From Exiguobacterium antarcticum DSM 14480 (GTDB lineage: Bacteria > Bacillota > Bacilli > Exiguobacteriales > Exiguobacteriaceae), in contig NZ_JMKS01000001.1 in NCBI RefSeq assembly GCF_000685865.1, forward strand, positions 1 to 64,000: a stretch of DNA of 64,000 nt. Direction: 5' to 3'. Below the pieces are notes generated by a model. That model did not search any database. It saw only the letters and a program-made list of their open reading frames with translations, and was not told the DNA's origin. Within the stretch, counting starts at the first letter, position 1; every line of letters starts with the position of its first letter. Below are positions 50,623 to 59,488 of this stretch, one piece after another. The translations under genes and the position numbers were made by a program.

Positions 50623-50952
50623 TTAAGAAGATACGACTTCCTCGCCGGTCAAGTCGATATGTCCTTCGCCCCAGGCGCACATCGCGTCTAAGATTGGGCG
50701 CAACGACCAACCGTATTCGGATAAGGAATAGATGACTTTCGGCGGCACCTGCTCGTAAACGGTCCGGATGATGACACCGTCCTGTTCAAGCTCGCGCAGT
50801 TGTTGCGTCAACATTTTTTGCGTGATGTTCGGCATCAGCTTCTTCAACTCACTCGTCCGGCGTTCGCCTTTGATGAGATGACACATGATGACGACTTTCC
50901 ATTTGCCTCCGATGACTTGCAGGGTCGCTTCGACCGGAATATTGTAGGCCAT
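50623..50952 (-). CDS. HxlR family transcriptional regulator (YtcD-like)
   Basis: A 109-residue winged-helix regulator with the HxlR pattern 'LQVIGGKWKVVIMCHLIKGERRTSELKKLMPNITQKMLTQQLRELEQDGVI' and 'YSLSEYGWSLRPILDAMCAWG'. Two cysteines (in 'MCHL' and 'MCAWG') could sense thiol stress, as in some family members, though the first is not at the N-terminal position used by YodB. It is divergent from an MFS gene, as ytcD and ytbD are in B. subtilis, with duplicated operator-like repeats between them. Confidence 0.9.
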   Translation of the reverse strand: MAYNIPVEATLQVIGGKWKVVIMCHLIKGERRTSELKKLMPNITQKMLTQQLRELEQDGVIIRTVYEQVPPKVIYSLSEYGWSLRPILDAMCAWGEGHIDLTGEEVVSS

Positions 50953-50991
50953 GCTGATTCGTCCTTTCGATTCTTGAAGTACAGCGGGACA

Positions 50992-51032
50992 GGTACTTTT
51001 TAGTGCCTATCGCACTTGAAAGTGCGTACTTC
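50992..51032. promoter_or_regulatory. operator-like repeat copy 1 (HxlR site)
   Basis: This 41-bp sequence begins GGTACTTTTTAGTGCC and contains GCACTT..AAGTGC and GTACTT half sites. It is repeated at 51119-51159 with three mismatches. It lies about 40 bp before the hxlR-type start, placing it over that gene's promoter. Confidence 0.6.
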
Positions 51033-51118
51033 TCAAGAAAATTTGATGGGTTTATGATAACAACTGTCAACGGAAAGTACAAGCCGCATTCGTCCATTGC
51101 TTTAGTTGAAGGGGGTAA

Positions 51119-51159
51119 GGTACTTTTTAGTGCCTATAGCACTTAAAAGTACGTACTTC
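51119..51159. promoter_or_regulatory. operator-like repeat copy 2 (HxlR site)
   Basis: Second copy of the 41-bp repeat in the same orientation, about 137 bp before the MFS start. It would let the same regulator control the MFS promoter. Confidence 0.6.
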
Positions 51160-51295
51160 CGTAAATGGATTTCCCGCTCTATGATGGGATCACGCAGAAA
51201 CGTTTTCTCATCATTCAATGCGAACCGGGCCCGGTCGTTTGGGAACACTTCCGTCATTTACTTTCATCATCCATCTCACTTTAGGAGGAATCATC

Positions 51296-52498
51296 ATGAA
51301 TCAATTAAACCCGCGTGCCGAACAGGAGCAGGTCCCGCAAAACGGTCGCCTCGCCCTGCTCGCACTTGCTATTAGCGCCTTCGGAATCGGAACAACGGAA
51401 TTTGTCCCGGTCGGCTTACTCGCTGCCATCGCCGGCGACTTAAACATCGGCATCACCCTGGCCGGTCTGATCATCTCCGGTTATGCTATCGGTGTCGCTG
51501 TCGGGGCTCCGATTTTGACTGCTTTGACGAACCGGATGAACCGGAAAACGTTGCTCATGGCGTTGATGGTCGTCTTTATCGCCGGTAATCTCGTCTCTGC
51601 CGTCGCTCCGAGTTTTGAACTGTTGATCGTCGCCCGATTTATCACCGCCTTCTCACATGGTGTCTTCTTCTCGATCGGTTCAACGATCGCCGTTCAGCTC
51701 GTACCGGCGGATAAAAAAGCCAGTGCCATCGCTTTGATGTTCACCGGACTGACAGTCGCAACCGTCACGGGTGTCCCGCTCGGCACGTTCATCGGTCAAG
51801 CATTCGGTTGGCGCGCGACGTTCTTCGCTGTTGCTGCATTAGGTCTTGTCTCAATTATCGCCAGTTTCTTCTTGATTCCAAAAGACTTGAAACAATCTCC
51901 ACCGGCGAAGTTTTCCGATATGTTTAAACTGTTGACGAACGGCCGCCTGATGCTCGGTTTCCTGATCACGGCACTGGGTTACGGCGGAACATTCGTCGCC
52001 TTCACCTACTTGACGCCGATCATGCAGGACGTCACAAAAATCAGTCCGAGCCTAATCAGCATCATTCTGCTCGTGTACGGCATTGCCGTCGCGATCGGCA
52101 ATGCCGTCGGCGGAAAACTCGCCAACGGTAACCCGATCAAAGCGTTGTTTTATATGTTCATTCTCCACGCCATCGTCATGATTGCCTTGTCGTTCATGAT
52201 TCCGTTTAAAGTTGCCGGGATCATCGGGATTATCTTGATGGGGCTGCTCGCCTTCATGAATGTCCCGGGACTCCAACTTTATATCGTCCAGTTGGCGGAA
52301 AAATATGTCCCGGCTGCCGTTGATGTCGCGTCCGCGTTAAACATCTCCGCCTTTAACATCGGGATCGCACTTGGTGCAACAATCGGCGGACTCGTCGCCG
52401 ACACAATCGGACTTGTGCATACACCGTGGGTCGGTGGCATCATGGTCATTTTGGCCGTCATTTTGACTGCGGTCTCCCGTCGTCTTGAACGCCTATGA
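51296..52498 (+). CDS. MFS transporter (AraJ/YtbD-like)
   Basis: A 400-residue exporter with 12 predicted helices. 'AFGIGTTEFVPVGLLAAIAGDLNI' is the hallmark of the AraJ/sugar-efflux and chloramphenicol-exporter-like branch, and 'TALTNRMNRKTLL' is motif A. TTAGGAGG sets the ATG at 51296; the frame is open upstream. It is divergent from and probably repressed by the HxlR-type regulator. Confidence 0.9.
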   Translation: MNQLNPRAEQEQVPQNGRLALLALAISAFGIGTTEFVPVGLLAAIAGDLNIGITLAGLIISGYAIGVAVGAPILTALTNRMNRKTLLMALMVVFIAGNLVSAVAPSFELLIVARFITAFSHGVFFSIGSTIAVQLVPADKKASAIALMFTGLTVATVTGVPLGTFIGQAFGWRATFFAVAALGLVSIIASFFLIPKDLKQSPPAKFSDMFKLLTNGRLMLGFLITALGYGGTFVAFTYLTPIMQDVTKISPSLISIILLVYGIAVAIGNAVGGKLANGNPIKALFYMFILHAIVMIALSFMIPFKVAGIIGIILMGLLAFMNVPGLQLYIVQLAEKYVPAAVDVASALNISAFNIGIALGATIGGLVADTIGLVHTPWVGGIMVILAVILTAVSRRLERL

Positions 52499-52591
52499 CA
52501 TGACGTCTGATGTACACGGAGTTGTCGAACGACCGGCAGCCATCATCGCCTGACACCAATCGGTGAGAGTTTGCAGCCCATCTTTAAAAAC

Positions 52592-52625
52592 AAACCCGGC
52601 CTCCGCTTACGGATGCTGGGTTTTA
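52592..52625. terminator. terminator between convergent genes
   Basis: AAACCC..CCG pairs with CGG..GGGTTTT; it overlaps the end of the methyltransferase gene. Confidence 0.6.
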
Positions 52626-53369
52626 TCTCGTTGCGACAATCGTGAATTCCCACGGGATGTTTTCACCGTTCCACCCCCGATGTTCGTCCAGTTGCGCGAG
52701 CCTGAAGCCGCTGCTGATGACGGTGTTCACGATCTCACTCATCGTATAGTGCCGCAACATCACTTTTGGAAAATCCGCTTGTTCAGCCGGATCAAAATGG
52801 GATTGGTACGCAATGTTCTCTTCATATGTATCCTGATCAAAATAACGCGGGATGTAGTGTAACTCCTGATTAATACAATGTTTGATCGGATGATAGTCAC
52901 TCAAAATCAATTTCCCGCCCGGTTTGAGCAAGGCAAACAAAATCGCCGTGAACGCCTCAAGGTCATGAAAATAATGCAATATCCCGCCTTCAAGATACAG
53001 AACATCGAACTGGTGCTGATAGGCATGCAAATCGATATCATAAATATCGCCGACGACATACTCGATCTCTGTCTCGGCGCATGCGGCAAGCTCGAGTGCA
53101 TACCGGCGATTGGCTTCCGAGATGTCGAAGACCGTGACGTCCGCACCCAGCAGTGCGAGCGGAACCGCCTTGCGACCGTTTGATCCACACACATTGGCAA
53201 TCCGTTTGCCGGTCACTTCCTGAAAATAGTCCTGATGTTTCTTAAGACTTGCTTTCGGGTTAGCCATAATTTCTTTTGCCTTGTCAGACGGTGCCCCGTC
53301 ACGTTGATTCCAAAATTCATAGGCCCGGTATTCCCAAGCGGTTTTGTTGATCGCACTCTGTTGTTTCAT
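52623..53369 (-). CDS. class I SAM-dependent methyltransferase
   Basis: A 248-residue cytoplasmic methyltransferase. Motif I is 'IANVCGSNGRKAVPLALLGADVTVFDIS' (a Rossmann variant with GSNGR in place of GxGxG), motif II follows with 'EIEYVVGDIYDI', and 'GGKLILSDYHPIKHC' is motif III. The substrate is unknown. AAGGAG precedes the ATG. Confidence 0.87.
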   Translation of the reverse strand: MKQQSAINKTAWEYRAYEFWNQRDGAPSDKAKEIMANPKASLKKHQDYFQEVTGKRIANVCGSNGRKAVPLALLGADVTVFDISEANRRYALELAACAETEIEYVVGDIYDIDLHAYQHQFDVLYLEGGILHYFHDLEAFTAILFALLKPGGKLILSDYHPIKHCINQELHYIPRYFDQDTYEENIAYQSHFDPAEQADFPKVMLRHYTMSEIVNTVISSGFRLAQLDEHRGWNGENIPWEFTIVATR

Positions 53370-53526
53370 CTGATCAACTCCTTCTCCTGTTATGTTGAAT
53401 TATAAAGTGAAAACGTGATAAATGTGTTATGTCTAAAAAAACAGCACACTTAACGCTTTACTTTGAGTTCTTATGAACTTATAATCAAAATATAAACAGA
53501 ACACCACTTAAAAGGAGGAAGCGCTG

Positions 53527-54432
53527 TTGACACTATTGATTGTATTTTTAGCCATCGTCTTCATCATGCTCGCACTGGACCTTGGCGTATTTCACAGGAA
53601 AGCCCATGAGGTCTCGCTTCGAGAAGCTTGGACCTGGACGTTCGTCTGGATCGGACTTGCCGTCGCCTTTGGCGGTTGGTTATTCTATGCGCAAGGCAGC
53701 GACGCTGCAATTGAATACACGAGCGTTTATTTCATCGAAAAGGCACTTGCGATTGATAACGTCTTCGTCTTCTCACTCGTCTTTGCTTACTTTGCGATTC
53801 CGTTGAAGTACCAGCACAAAGTCTTGTTCTGGGGAATCCTCGGTGCTATCTTCTTCCGCGTCATCTTCATCGTCGCAGGGGTTTCGCTTCTTGAGAACTT
53901 CGCTTGGGTCTACTACATCTTCGGTGCTTTCCTCGTCTACACCGGTTACATGATGTTCAAGAACATCGGGCAGGAAACGTCGCTTGAAGAGAACAAAACA
54001 GTCCGTTGGTTGGAAAAACGATTGCCGATCACACAAGACATCTCGTCTGGTAAGTTTACGCAGCGGATTAACGGTAAGTTGTTCTTCACACCGTTACTGA
54101 TCGCACTGATCTTCATCGAGATTTCGGATATCGTCTTCGCCGTCGACTCGGTCGCTGCAAGCTTCGCGTACTCACGTGATCCGTTTATCATCTTCTATGC
54201 GAACATCATGGCCATCCTCGGACTCCGTAGTCTCTACTTCGTCCTTGCGAACCTGATTGATCGCTTCTACTACCTGAAACACGGTCTGAGCTTCATGCTC
54301 GTCTTCATCGGGGCGAAGATGATTCTCGGTGATGTCTACAAAATGCCAATCTGGATGTCGCTCGGAACGATTGTCCTAGTCATCCTGATCAGTGTCTTCT
54401 ACAGCTTCTATAAGACGAAGCCCGGGAAGTAA
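53527..54432 (+). CDS. TerC/Alx family membrane protein (probable Mn exporter)
   Basis: A 301-residue integral membrane protein with about nine helices. It has the TerC-family acidic motifs 'FIEKALAIDNVFVFSLVFAYFAIP' and 'IFIEISDIVFAVDSVAA', with Asp and Glu residues inside helices. Relatives (E. coli Alx; B. subtilis YceF and YkoY) export manganese or metallate exoenzymes. No yybP-ykoY-type riboswitch is apparent in the 157 bp upstream. The start is a TTG eight bases after AAAGGAGG. Monocistronic. Confidence 0.9.
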   Translation: MTLLIVFLAIVFIMLALDLGVFHRKAHEVSLREAWTWTFVWIGLAVAFGGWLFYAQGSDAAIEYTSVYFIEKALAIDNVFVFSLVFAYFAIPLKYQHKVLFWGILGAIFFRVIFIVAGVSLLENFAWVYYIFGAFLVYTGYMMFKNIGQETSLEENKTVRWLEKRLPITQDISSGKFTQRINGKLFFTPLLIALIFIEISDIVFAVDSVAASFAYSRDPFIIFYANIMAILGLRSLYFVLANLIDRFYYLKHGLSFMLVFIGAKMILGDVYKMPIWMSLGTIVLVILISVFYSFYKTKPGK

Positions 54433-54446
54433 ATTCGTATAACAGT

Positions 54447-54485
54447 AAACAGGGAGCGGATCATTTGATCCACTCCCTGTTTTTG
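54447..54485 (+). terminator. terminator after the TerC-family gene
   Basis: AAACAGGGAG..GGATC pairs with GATCC..CTCCCTGTTT, followed by TT. Confidence 0.8.
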
Positions 54486-54503
54486 ACGAAGCCAATTACC
54501 ACG

Positions 54504-54556
54504 AAAAAAAGGTGAAAGTACATCCGGTCATCATGGATGTCTTTCACCTTTTTTTT
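54504..54556. terminator. terminator after sstT
   Basis: AAAAAAAGGTGAAAG pairs with CTTTCACCTTTTTTT with inner ACATCC/GGATGT. On the minus strand it follows sstT. Confidence 0.85.
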
Positions 54557-54570
54557 ATGACATAAACAGA

Positions 54571-55842
54571 TCAGCTGTTGACGACTTGTTCCACCGGTTC
54601 TTCAGCCATGATTGGCCGATTGATTGACAGTTGTTCGCCGTCTTTTAACCGTTTTTTAAATTCAGCAGTCGCTGTAAACAGAACATCGGTCGAAGAGTTG
54701 AGTCCTGTTTCAAATGAATCTTGTAATACACTGATGATGAATCCGACAGCGATGACTTGCATCGCGATCTCATTCGGAATACCAAACAGGCTACACGCAA
54801 GCGGAATCAACAGGAGTGATCCGCCCGCAACACCGGAAGCACCACAGGCACAGACAGCAGCCAGGACGCTTAAGATGATGGCCGTCGGAAGATCGACCGG
54901 GATGTTAAGCGTGTTCACCGCAGCAAGGGTCAAGACCGAAATCGTTACGGCTGCGCCCGCCATGTTAACTGTCGCCCCAAGCGGAATCGAGATTGCGTAT
55001 GTCTCTTTATCGAGACCAAGCTTTTTACACAATTCCATGTTGACAGGAATGTTAGCAGCCGAGCTTCGCGTGAAGAATGCCGTAATTCCACTCTCGCGGA
55101 GGCATTTGAATACAAGCGGATAAGGATTTTGACGGACGTTGATGAAAACAATCAGTGGATTGACGATCAGCGCAACAAACAGCATCGTACCAATCAAAAG
55201 AACAAGTAATTTACCATAGTTGAGAAGTGATCCGAGACCATTTTTTGTAATCGACTCAATCACAATCCCCATAATTCCGAGCGGAGCGAGTTTAATGATC
55301 CAACCGACCATTTTTGCGATTGCATCCGAGAAATTAGAAACGAAGGTTTTCGTCGAATCCGAAGCATTTTTCAGTGCTAATCCCAACACGATGGCCCACG
55401 TTAAAATACCAATGTAATTGCCTTGGACTAACGCATTGACCGGATTGTCCACCATATTCAGGACAAGTGTCCGGATGACTTCAATCGCATTACCCGGAGC
55501 AGCTAATTTCTCCGTACTCTCGGTCAGCGCGATGTTGACAGGGAAAAGGAAACTGAATGCGACAGCAACGGCTCCCGCTAAGAACGTACCGAGGAGATAC
55601 AAGAAGACAATCGACTTCATGTTCGTCTGTTGTCCCTTTTTATGCTGCACAATAGCTGCCATAACTAGGAAAAATACTAAAATAGGCGCAACTGCCTTCA
55701 GCGCGGAAACAAACAGTGTTCCAAAGATGGTTAAGGATTGTGCTGCTTCAGGAATTGATACAGCTAAGATAATACCAATAATCAAACCGACTGCAATTTG
55801 TTTCACTAAACTGATTTGGTTCCACATCTTCAACAATTTCAT
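54571..55842 (-). CDS. sstT: serine/threonine:sodium symporter
   Basis: A 423-residue member of the dicarboxylate/amino acid:cation symporter family, close in length to E. coli SstT (414). It has about eight helices and re-entrant loops; '[24 protein letters not shown]' and '[23 protein letters not shown]' are characteristic of SstT, and '[52 protein letters not shown]' marks the C-terminal core. It should import L-serine and L-threonine with Na+. GGAGGGG precedes the ATG. A cre-type palindrome lies about 230 bp upstream. Confidence 0.92.
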   Translation of the reverse strand: MKLLKMWNQISLVKQIAVGLIIGIILAVSIPEAAQSLTIFGTLFVSALKAVAPILVFFLVMAAIVQHKKGQQTNMKSIVFLYLLGTFLAGAVAVAFSFLFPVNIALTESTEKLAAPGNAIEVIRTLVLNMVDNPVNALVQGNYIGILTWAIVLGLALKNASDSTKTFVSNFSDAIAKMVGWIIKLAPLGIMGIVIESITKNGLGSLLNYGKLLVLLIGTMLFVALIVNPLIVFINVRQNPYPLVFKCLRESGITAFFTRSSAANIPVNMELCKKLGLDKETYAISIPLGATVNMAGAAVTISVLTLAAVNTLNIPVDLPTAIILSVLAAVCACGASGVAGGSLLLIPLACSLFGIPNEIAMQVIAVGFIISVLQDSFETGLNSSTDVLFTATAEFKKRLKDGEQLSINRPIMAEEPVEQVVNS

Positions 55843-56049
55843 ACGTTCCCCTCCAGGCTCAAAACGAATAAGTTATTTAGAATTTGAAAAACGACGATTT
55901 CTCTCTCTCTCTCTTCTATCCAAAAAAAGACGGATAGTCTGTTCGTTCATTTTTCTAAAAATTCTATCAGTTTGTTGTTCTCTATTTTTACATAAAACTC
56001 ATGAAATAAAAACTAGTTTTTTGCAAGAAATATGATTTGTTTATGATGA

Positions 56050-56092
56050 CTCTTTAATAGAACAGGTATGCAATCGCTTGCATAATTAAGAG
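56050..56092. promoter_or_regulatory. palindrome containing a cre site upstream of sstT
   Basis: ATGCAATCGCTTGCA (56068-56082) matches WTGNAANCGNWNNCA and is a near-perfect palindrome (TATGCAA-TCGC-TTGCATA), flanked by a second inverted repeat CTCTTTAAT/ATTAAGAG. CcpA control of sstT is plausible. The remainder of 55843-56265 is AT-rich, with a terminator at 56219-56245 and no gene I can support. Confidence 0.5.
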
Positions 56093-56218
56093 ATTGAGGT
56101 GCTTCCTTTTCTTCTGATTTTCGTTTATTTGCTTGAAAAATAACGAAAATGGACTGACCAATTTGAAAAAATGAACCTTCATTTTTCGCGACAATCGTTT
56201 CCATTAAAATAAATAAAA

Positions 56219-56245
56219 AAAGCATCTAAAAAGGATGCTTTTTGT
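56219..56245. terminator. terminator
   Basis: AAAGCATC pairs with GGATGCTTTTT. On the minus strand it closes the gene ending at 56266. Confidence 0.7.
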
Positions 56246-56265
56246 CGTAAAATCATGCTGTTTTT

Positions 56266-57117
56266 TTACTTTTTCGTCATGTATACTTCAATGATTTTTG
56301 TGTATAACGCGTCCAACCGCGCATTCTCTTGTACCATGATCGTTTCTTTTGTGTTCGTGAATAGTTGATTCGCTTCTTCAAATTTTCCGGCGTAAATCAG
56401 CAGCTTGATTGCGCCGCGTTTGTCTCCGACGATTTCCGATGATTCTTCCCGCGCATCAAGCAGCCGATCATTGACTTGATCCATAATTTCGGCTTTTGCA
56501 TCCGCACTGAAGTTATTCGCATTCAGATAGTTTCTCAAACGATCGGCGTAGTCCTTATAGCTAAGCACTGTTAAGGCTTCTGTAATGGATCCGTACTGGT
56601 TTTCAAATGACTTGATTTGGTTCTTTTCGTAGTCAACGATCACTTTATACAAGGCCTGTCCTTCTTTGGTCAACACTTTTGATGTCGTCGTCAAACGGGC
56701 TGTCTCTTTTTTCAAAGCAGCAATTCGTTTGTCCGCCACCTTTTTTTCTTTCTGCGTGTTTACTTCTTTAATCAATTTTTTGAGGGCTGTCGCTTCTTTT
56801 TGTGCCTTCTTGCGATCAGTCATATATTGTTTTGATTTTTTGTTATTAGCATCCACTTTGGCGCGGTAAACAGAATCCGTGATGTAGTCCGGTACTTTGA
56901 TTCCGCCTAGATTTCCCAGATGGAATAATGTGCTGTCATACGACGCCACGACTTTGGTTTGTTTGGCCCGGTACTTTTTATAGTCAAATTTTTTCTTAGC
57001 GACTTGGGTCGTTTTGGTTGCCGCATCCGCTACATTGTTGTTTACTCCGACTCCCGTCAATACAAGAGCCGTTACAAGCGTACTCGCCACCGCTTTACGA
57101 ACCGTTACCTTTTTCAT
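56266..57117 (-). CDS. secreted coiled-coil protein, 283 aa
   Basis: A signal peptide (about 1-33, cut after 'ADAA') precedes a very Lys-rich, helical mature protein with heptad-like coiled-coil stretches (about 90-160, 'KKAQKEATALKKLIKEVNTQKEKKVADKRIA' region). It has no LPXTG or wall-binding repeat, so it is probably released or ionically held to the wall. Family unknown. AAAGGACGTG precedes the ATG, and it is monocistronic. Confidence 0.7.
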   Translation of the reverse strand: MKKVTVRKAVASTLVTALVLTGVGVNNNVADAATKTTQVAKKKFDYKKYRAKQTKVVASYDSTLFHLGNLGGIKVPDYITDSVYRAKVDANNKKSKQYMTDRKKAQKEATALKKLIKEVNTQKEKKVADKRIAALKKETARLTTTSKVLTKEGQALYKVIVDYEKNQIKSFENQYGSITEALTVLSYKDYADRLRNYLNANNFSADAKAEIMDQVNDRLLDAREESSEIVGDKRGAIKLLIYAGKFEEANQLFTNTKETIMVQENARLDALYTKIIEVYMTKK

Positions 57118-57243
57118 ACGTTCACGTCCTTTTTTTATGTGGGTTGTGTTTCAGTCAGTTTCTGCATAAGAAAATAAGTAAATATATTCCATGCATTCAG
57201 TTTAGCATTTTTGGTGCGCATTGTTGAATAGAATTCATACGGG

Positions 57244-57477
57244 TTACCACTTTATTTTATCTTCCGGAATGACGAGATAAATTCCTAAAACAATCAGAAT
57301 TCCGAACAGGACATAATCAGTTGTCGGTAAACCACCTCCCCAAGCAAGATCTCCGTCTTTCGTGACTATGATCGATCCCACTTCAGCAATTGTGTCCGTC
57401 ATTTTATTGAGTTGAATGATCAGCATGCTGAACAAAACCGTCTGCACGATAATCAAAACACCGATCCATTTTTTCAT
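57244..57477 (-). CDS. small membrane protein, 77 aa
   Basis: Two helices (about 4-22 and 55-70) flank an external stretch 'DTIAEVGSIIVTKDGDLAWGGG'. Start 57477 has ideal spacing to AGGAGGAG; ATG 57483 is too close. Family unknown. Confidence 0.6.
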   Translation of the reverse strand: MKKWIGVLIIVQTVLFSMLIIQLNKMTDTIAEVGSIIVTKDGDLAWGGGLPTTDYVLFGILIVLGIYLVIPEDKIKW

Positions 57478-57499
57478 GTCCATCTCCTCCTGCTCAAGG

Positions 57500-57615
57500 T
57501 TATAATACTGTTGCGATTTCCGGATAACTGTGTTGTACGGCGAAGTCGAGTGCCGTTTTCCCTTTACACTTTGATGATTTCGATCTGCTCCGTATTTTAA
57601 TTTTGTCTTTGCTTT
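57500..57615 (-). pseudogene. ankyrin-repeat protein, 3' remnant
   Basis: In the 270-bp gap between two small genes the minus strand encodes 'KYGADRNHQSVKGKTALDF' followed by 'AVQHSYPEIATVL' and a stop, a clear ankyrin repeat. A TGA directly precedes it and no start codon exists, so only the C-terminal repeat of a lost ankyrin gene survives. More degenerate coding text extends to about 57740. Confidence 0.5.
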
Positions 57616-57751
57616 TCAACTGTTATCGAATTGAGCGCCGTCATCATATGTACTGGTAGAGCACTTTGGAATTACAACATGCCTTACCAAAGGATCTCTT
57701 CATGTGCTTCCTGTTCCTTTAATTTAATGTATAGAAAAAGAAGAAAACGAC

Positions 57752-57946
57752 TTAAACCGTTTCCTTCCTCTTGGTACGTCGAATCAAGAAACGTTCCAAA
57801 TACAATAACGAAAACACAACTGCCAACTTGATGAAAAAACTGAGTACCATCATTAATGGCTTTTTGTCATATGTCAGGTACATCGAAATATAGTACGAGA
57901 CCGTGACAAGAATCATGAAGTACAAAAAATAGCGGACATAACGCAT
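57752..57946 (-). CDS. small membrane protein, 64 aa
   Basis: Two helices (about 4-22 and 30-50) and a basic tail with Arg-Arg-Thr-Lys-Arg-Lys. The ATG at 57946 follows AAGGAGGAG. It lies 19 bp after the upstream gene, so both are in one operon. Family unknown. Confidence 0.6.
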   Translation of the reverse strand: MRYVRYFLYFMILVTVSYYISMYLTYDKKPLMMVLSFFIKLAVVFSLLYLERFLIRRTKRKETV

Positions 57947-57965
57947 GACGCTCCTCCTTATGTTT

Positions 57966-58349
57966 TCACATTCTATAGAGCGCAAGACCAGTAATCGTCC
58001 GCTTGAACTTCGGATGATCTACAATCCGATCCGTAAAGTTTTGAATCCAGTAGTCTGCAACCATCGTTGTCTCTTGTCGTTGAATGACTTGCAAAATAGT
58101 TAAAAACTGCGGGGCATATTCGAGTTCCATCGCTTCGACGATCGTCAATCCTTTTAGGAAAAACCGACTCGCTTCTTGCTCTTCGCCGAGTTCGAGATAC
58201 AACATACCGATATGGAGCAGCATACTCGATTTTGCTCTCGGTTCTTCAAGACGAACGACGTGTTTCACTAACAAAGCAATCGCTCGTCGTCTCATATCGA
58301 GAATCGACAGTTGTGTAGCGGCGTGGGTGACCCAGGTGTAACGATTCAT
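57966..58349 (-). CDS. helical-repeat (TPR-like) protein, 127 aa
   Basis: A soluble helical protein with TPR-like pairs: 'MLLHIGMLYLELGEEQEASRFFLKGLTIV' fits the TPR consensus well, preceded by another helix pair. It would be a protein-binding adaptor. AAAGGAG precedes the ATG. Operon with the membrane protein genes on each side (18- and 19-bp gaps). Confidence 0.6.
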   Translation of the reverse strand: MNRYTWVTHAATQLSILDMRRRAIALLVKHVVRLEEPRAKSSMLLHIGMLYLELGEEQEASRFFLKGLTIVEAMELEYAPQFLTILQVIQRQETTMVADYWIQNFTDRIVDHPKFKRTITGLALYRM

Positions 58350-58367
58350 GCTTAACTCCTTTACCTG

Positions 58368-58676
58368 TTAAAAGCTAGTTTGTTTTTTTCGTTTAATCAT
58401 CAAGAGAACAACCAGGAGGAGAACCTCAAGAATCAGGAAGATACCTCCAAAGAAATAGACGACCAGAACCTGACTGACGCCGTCGATTGCCACTGCAAAA
58501 AACCAAATCAAGGAAATGGCGAGTGTATAGGTAAAGTTGACTACCGTTCCTCGTAACAGACTTGCTTTTAAGTTCCTCGTGTTGCGAGCTTGACTGATAA
58601 TGACGATGATTGCTCCCATTGCCCAGATGACTAAAAAAAGCTCAAAAATAAAATCATCATTCCATTGTACGCTCAT
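58368..58676 (-). CDS. membrane protein, 102 aa
   Basis: Three hydrophobic helices (about 11-28, 45-63, 68-95) and a basic tail 'KRKKQ'. The ATG at 58676 follows GAAGGAGAG. Likely the first gene of a three-gene unit with the TPR-like protein and the 64-residue membrane protein. Family unknown. Confidence 0.6.
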   Translation of the reverse strand: MSVQWNDDFIFELFLVIWAMGAIIVIISQARNTRNLKASLLRGTVVNFTYTLAISLIWFFAVAIDGVSQVLVVYFFGGIFLILEVLLLVVLLMIKRKKQTSF

Positions 58677-58804
58677 TACATGACTCTCCTTCTCGCATCG
58701 ACTGACTCCGTTCATGAGTCATGCAGATTAACATGATACCTATATTTTACAGGATCGTTAAGCTCATACGTCTTCCGAAAGTTGAGCGAATGAGATTTTA
58801 AGTT

Positions 58805-59488
58805 TCACTCCTCCCAATCAGTATATTCTTTTATCTTTCGTCTGCTGACACGTTCACCTTGTCCGATGTGGTCTGTTTCTTTCAGGTGGTATTGGACGAA
58901 AAGTAACACCAACATCACCCCAGACAAAACCGAGACAGTGGCATAGTACGGTTGCACTTCCCGTTCCAGTTCAAAAGCAGATAACACCTGTAAGAGCGTC
59001 AAAACACCAAGCATTCCGTGAAAATACCGTCGGAAAAGTGATGGCAGACCGGCTTGCCCAAACGTCTCGTACCAGACGAACAATCCTAAGCCAAACGCCA
59101 ATCCATTTAAGATCGTAGAAGGAATGAGAAAAAGAACAATCCCAAGTGCAAGAAACAGCCACGCATAACGAATTGCCGGCTTAAAAAAGGCCGGATCAAG
59201 CGGTAGTTCTTCCGGTTCATCGATGACATGCGTTGCCCGCTCTTCCTCTGTCAGCGGTCGAAAGCCGAGTGCTTCTTTTTCTTCCGTTAACTGACACATT
59301 CGCTTTTTCAGGCCGACATAAAATGGAAATCGTTCTGTGGTGACCTCTCCTTCGTTCGTTTGACCATTTGTTTGCTCCTGGACGGAGATCTGATAAAGCG
59401 TCTGTCCCACCTGGTAACAGACCCAGTAATCGACGGTTTGGCTAATCTCTCGTTTTAATTGAATGAGTGGTGCCTGTTTATCCTTCAT
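58805..59488 (-). CDS. uncharacterised membrane protein, 227 aa
   Basis: The N-terminal ~100 residues are soluble; about four helices follow (roughly 107-205), and a charged tail ends it. Its start ('IQLKREISQTVDYWVCYQVGQTLYQI') resembles that of the adjacent upstream gene ('IQLLKQIDDEVYHVVYHQEGRTLFV'), so the two are probably paralogues. It overlaps that gene by 11 bp; AAGGAG precedes the ATG. Family unknown. Confidence 0.65.
   Translation of the reverse strand: MKDKQAPLIQLKREISQTVDYWVCYQVGQTLYQISVQEQTNGQTNEGEVTTERFPFYVGLKKRMCQLTEEKEALGFRPLTEEERATHVIDEPEELPLDPAFFKPAIRYAWLFLALGIVLFLIPSTILNGLAFGLGLFVWYETFGQAGLPSLFRRYFHGMLGVLTLLQVLSAFELEREVQPYYATVSVLSGVMLVLLFVQYHLKETDHIGQGERVSRRKIKEYTDWEE

Noticed and set aside
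53370..53526. Manganese riboswitch upstream of the TerC-family gene
   Set aside because: The conserved yybP-ykoY core is not visible, and the region is short and AT-rich.
55843..56049. T-box leader for sstT
   Set aside because: No T-box core or antiterminator pair can be seen.
56013..56225. 70-residue minus-strand open frame
   Set aside because: It overlaps the cre palindrome region, lacks a good ribosome binding site and has no coherent protein pattern.
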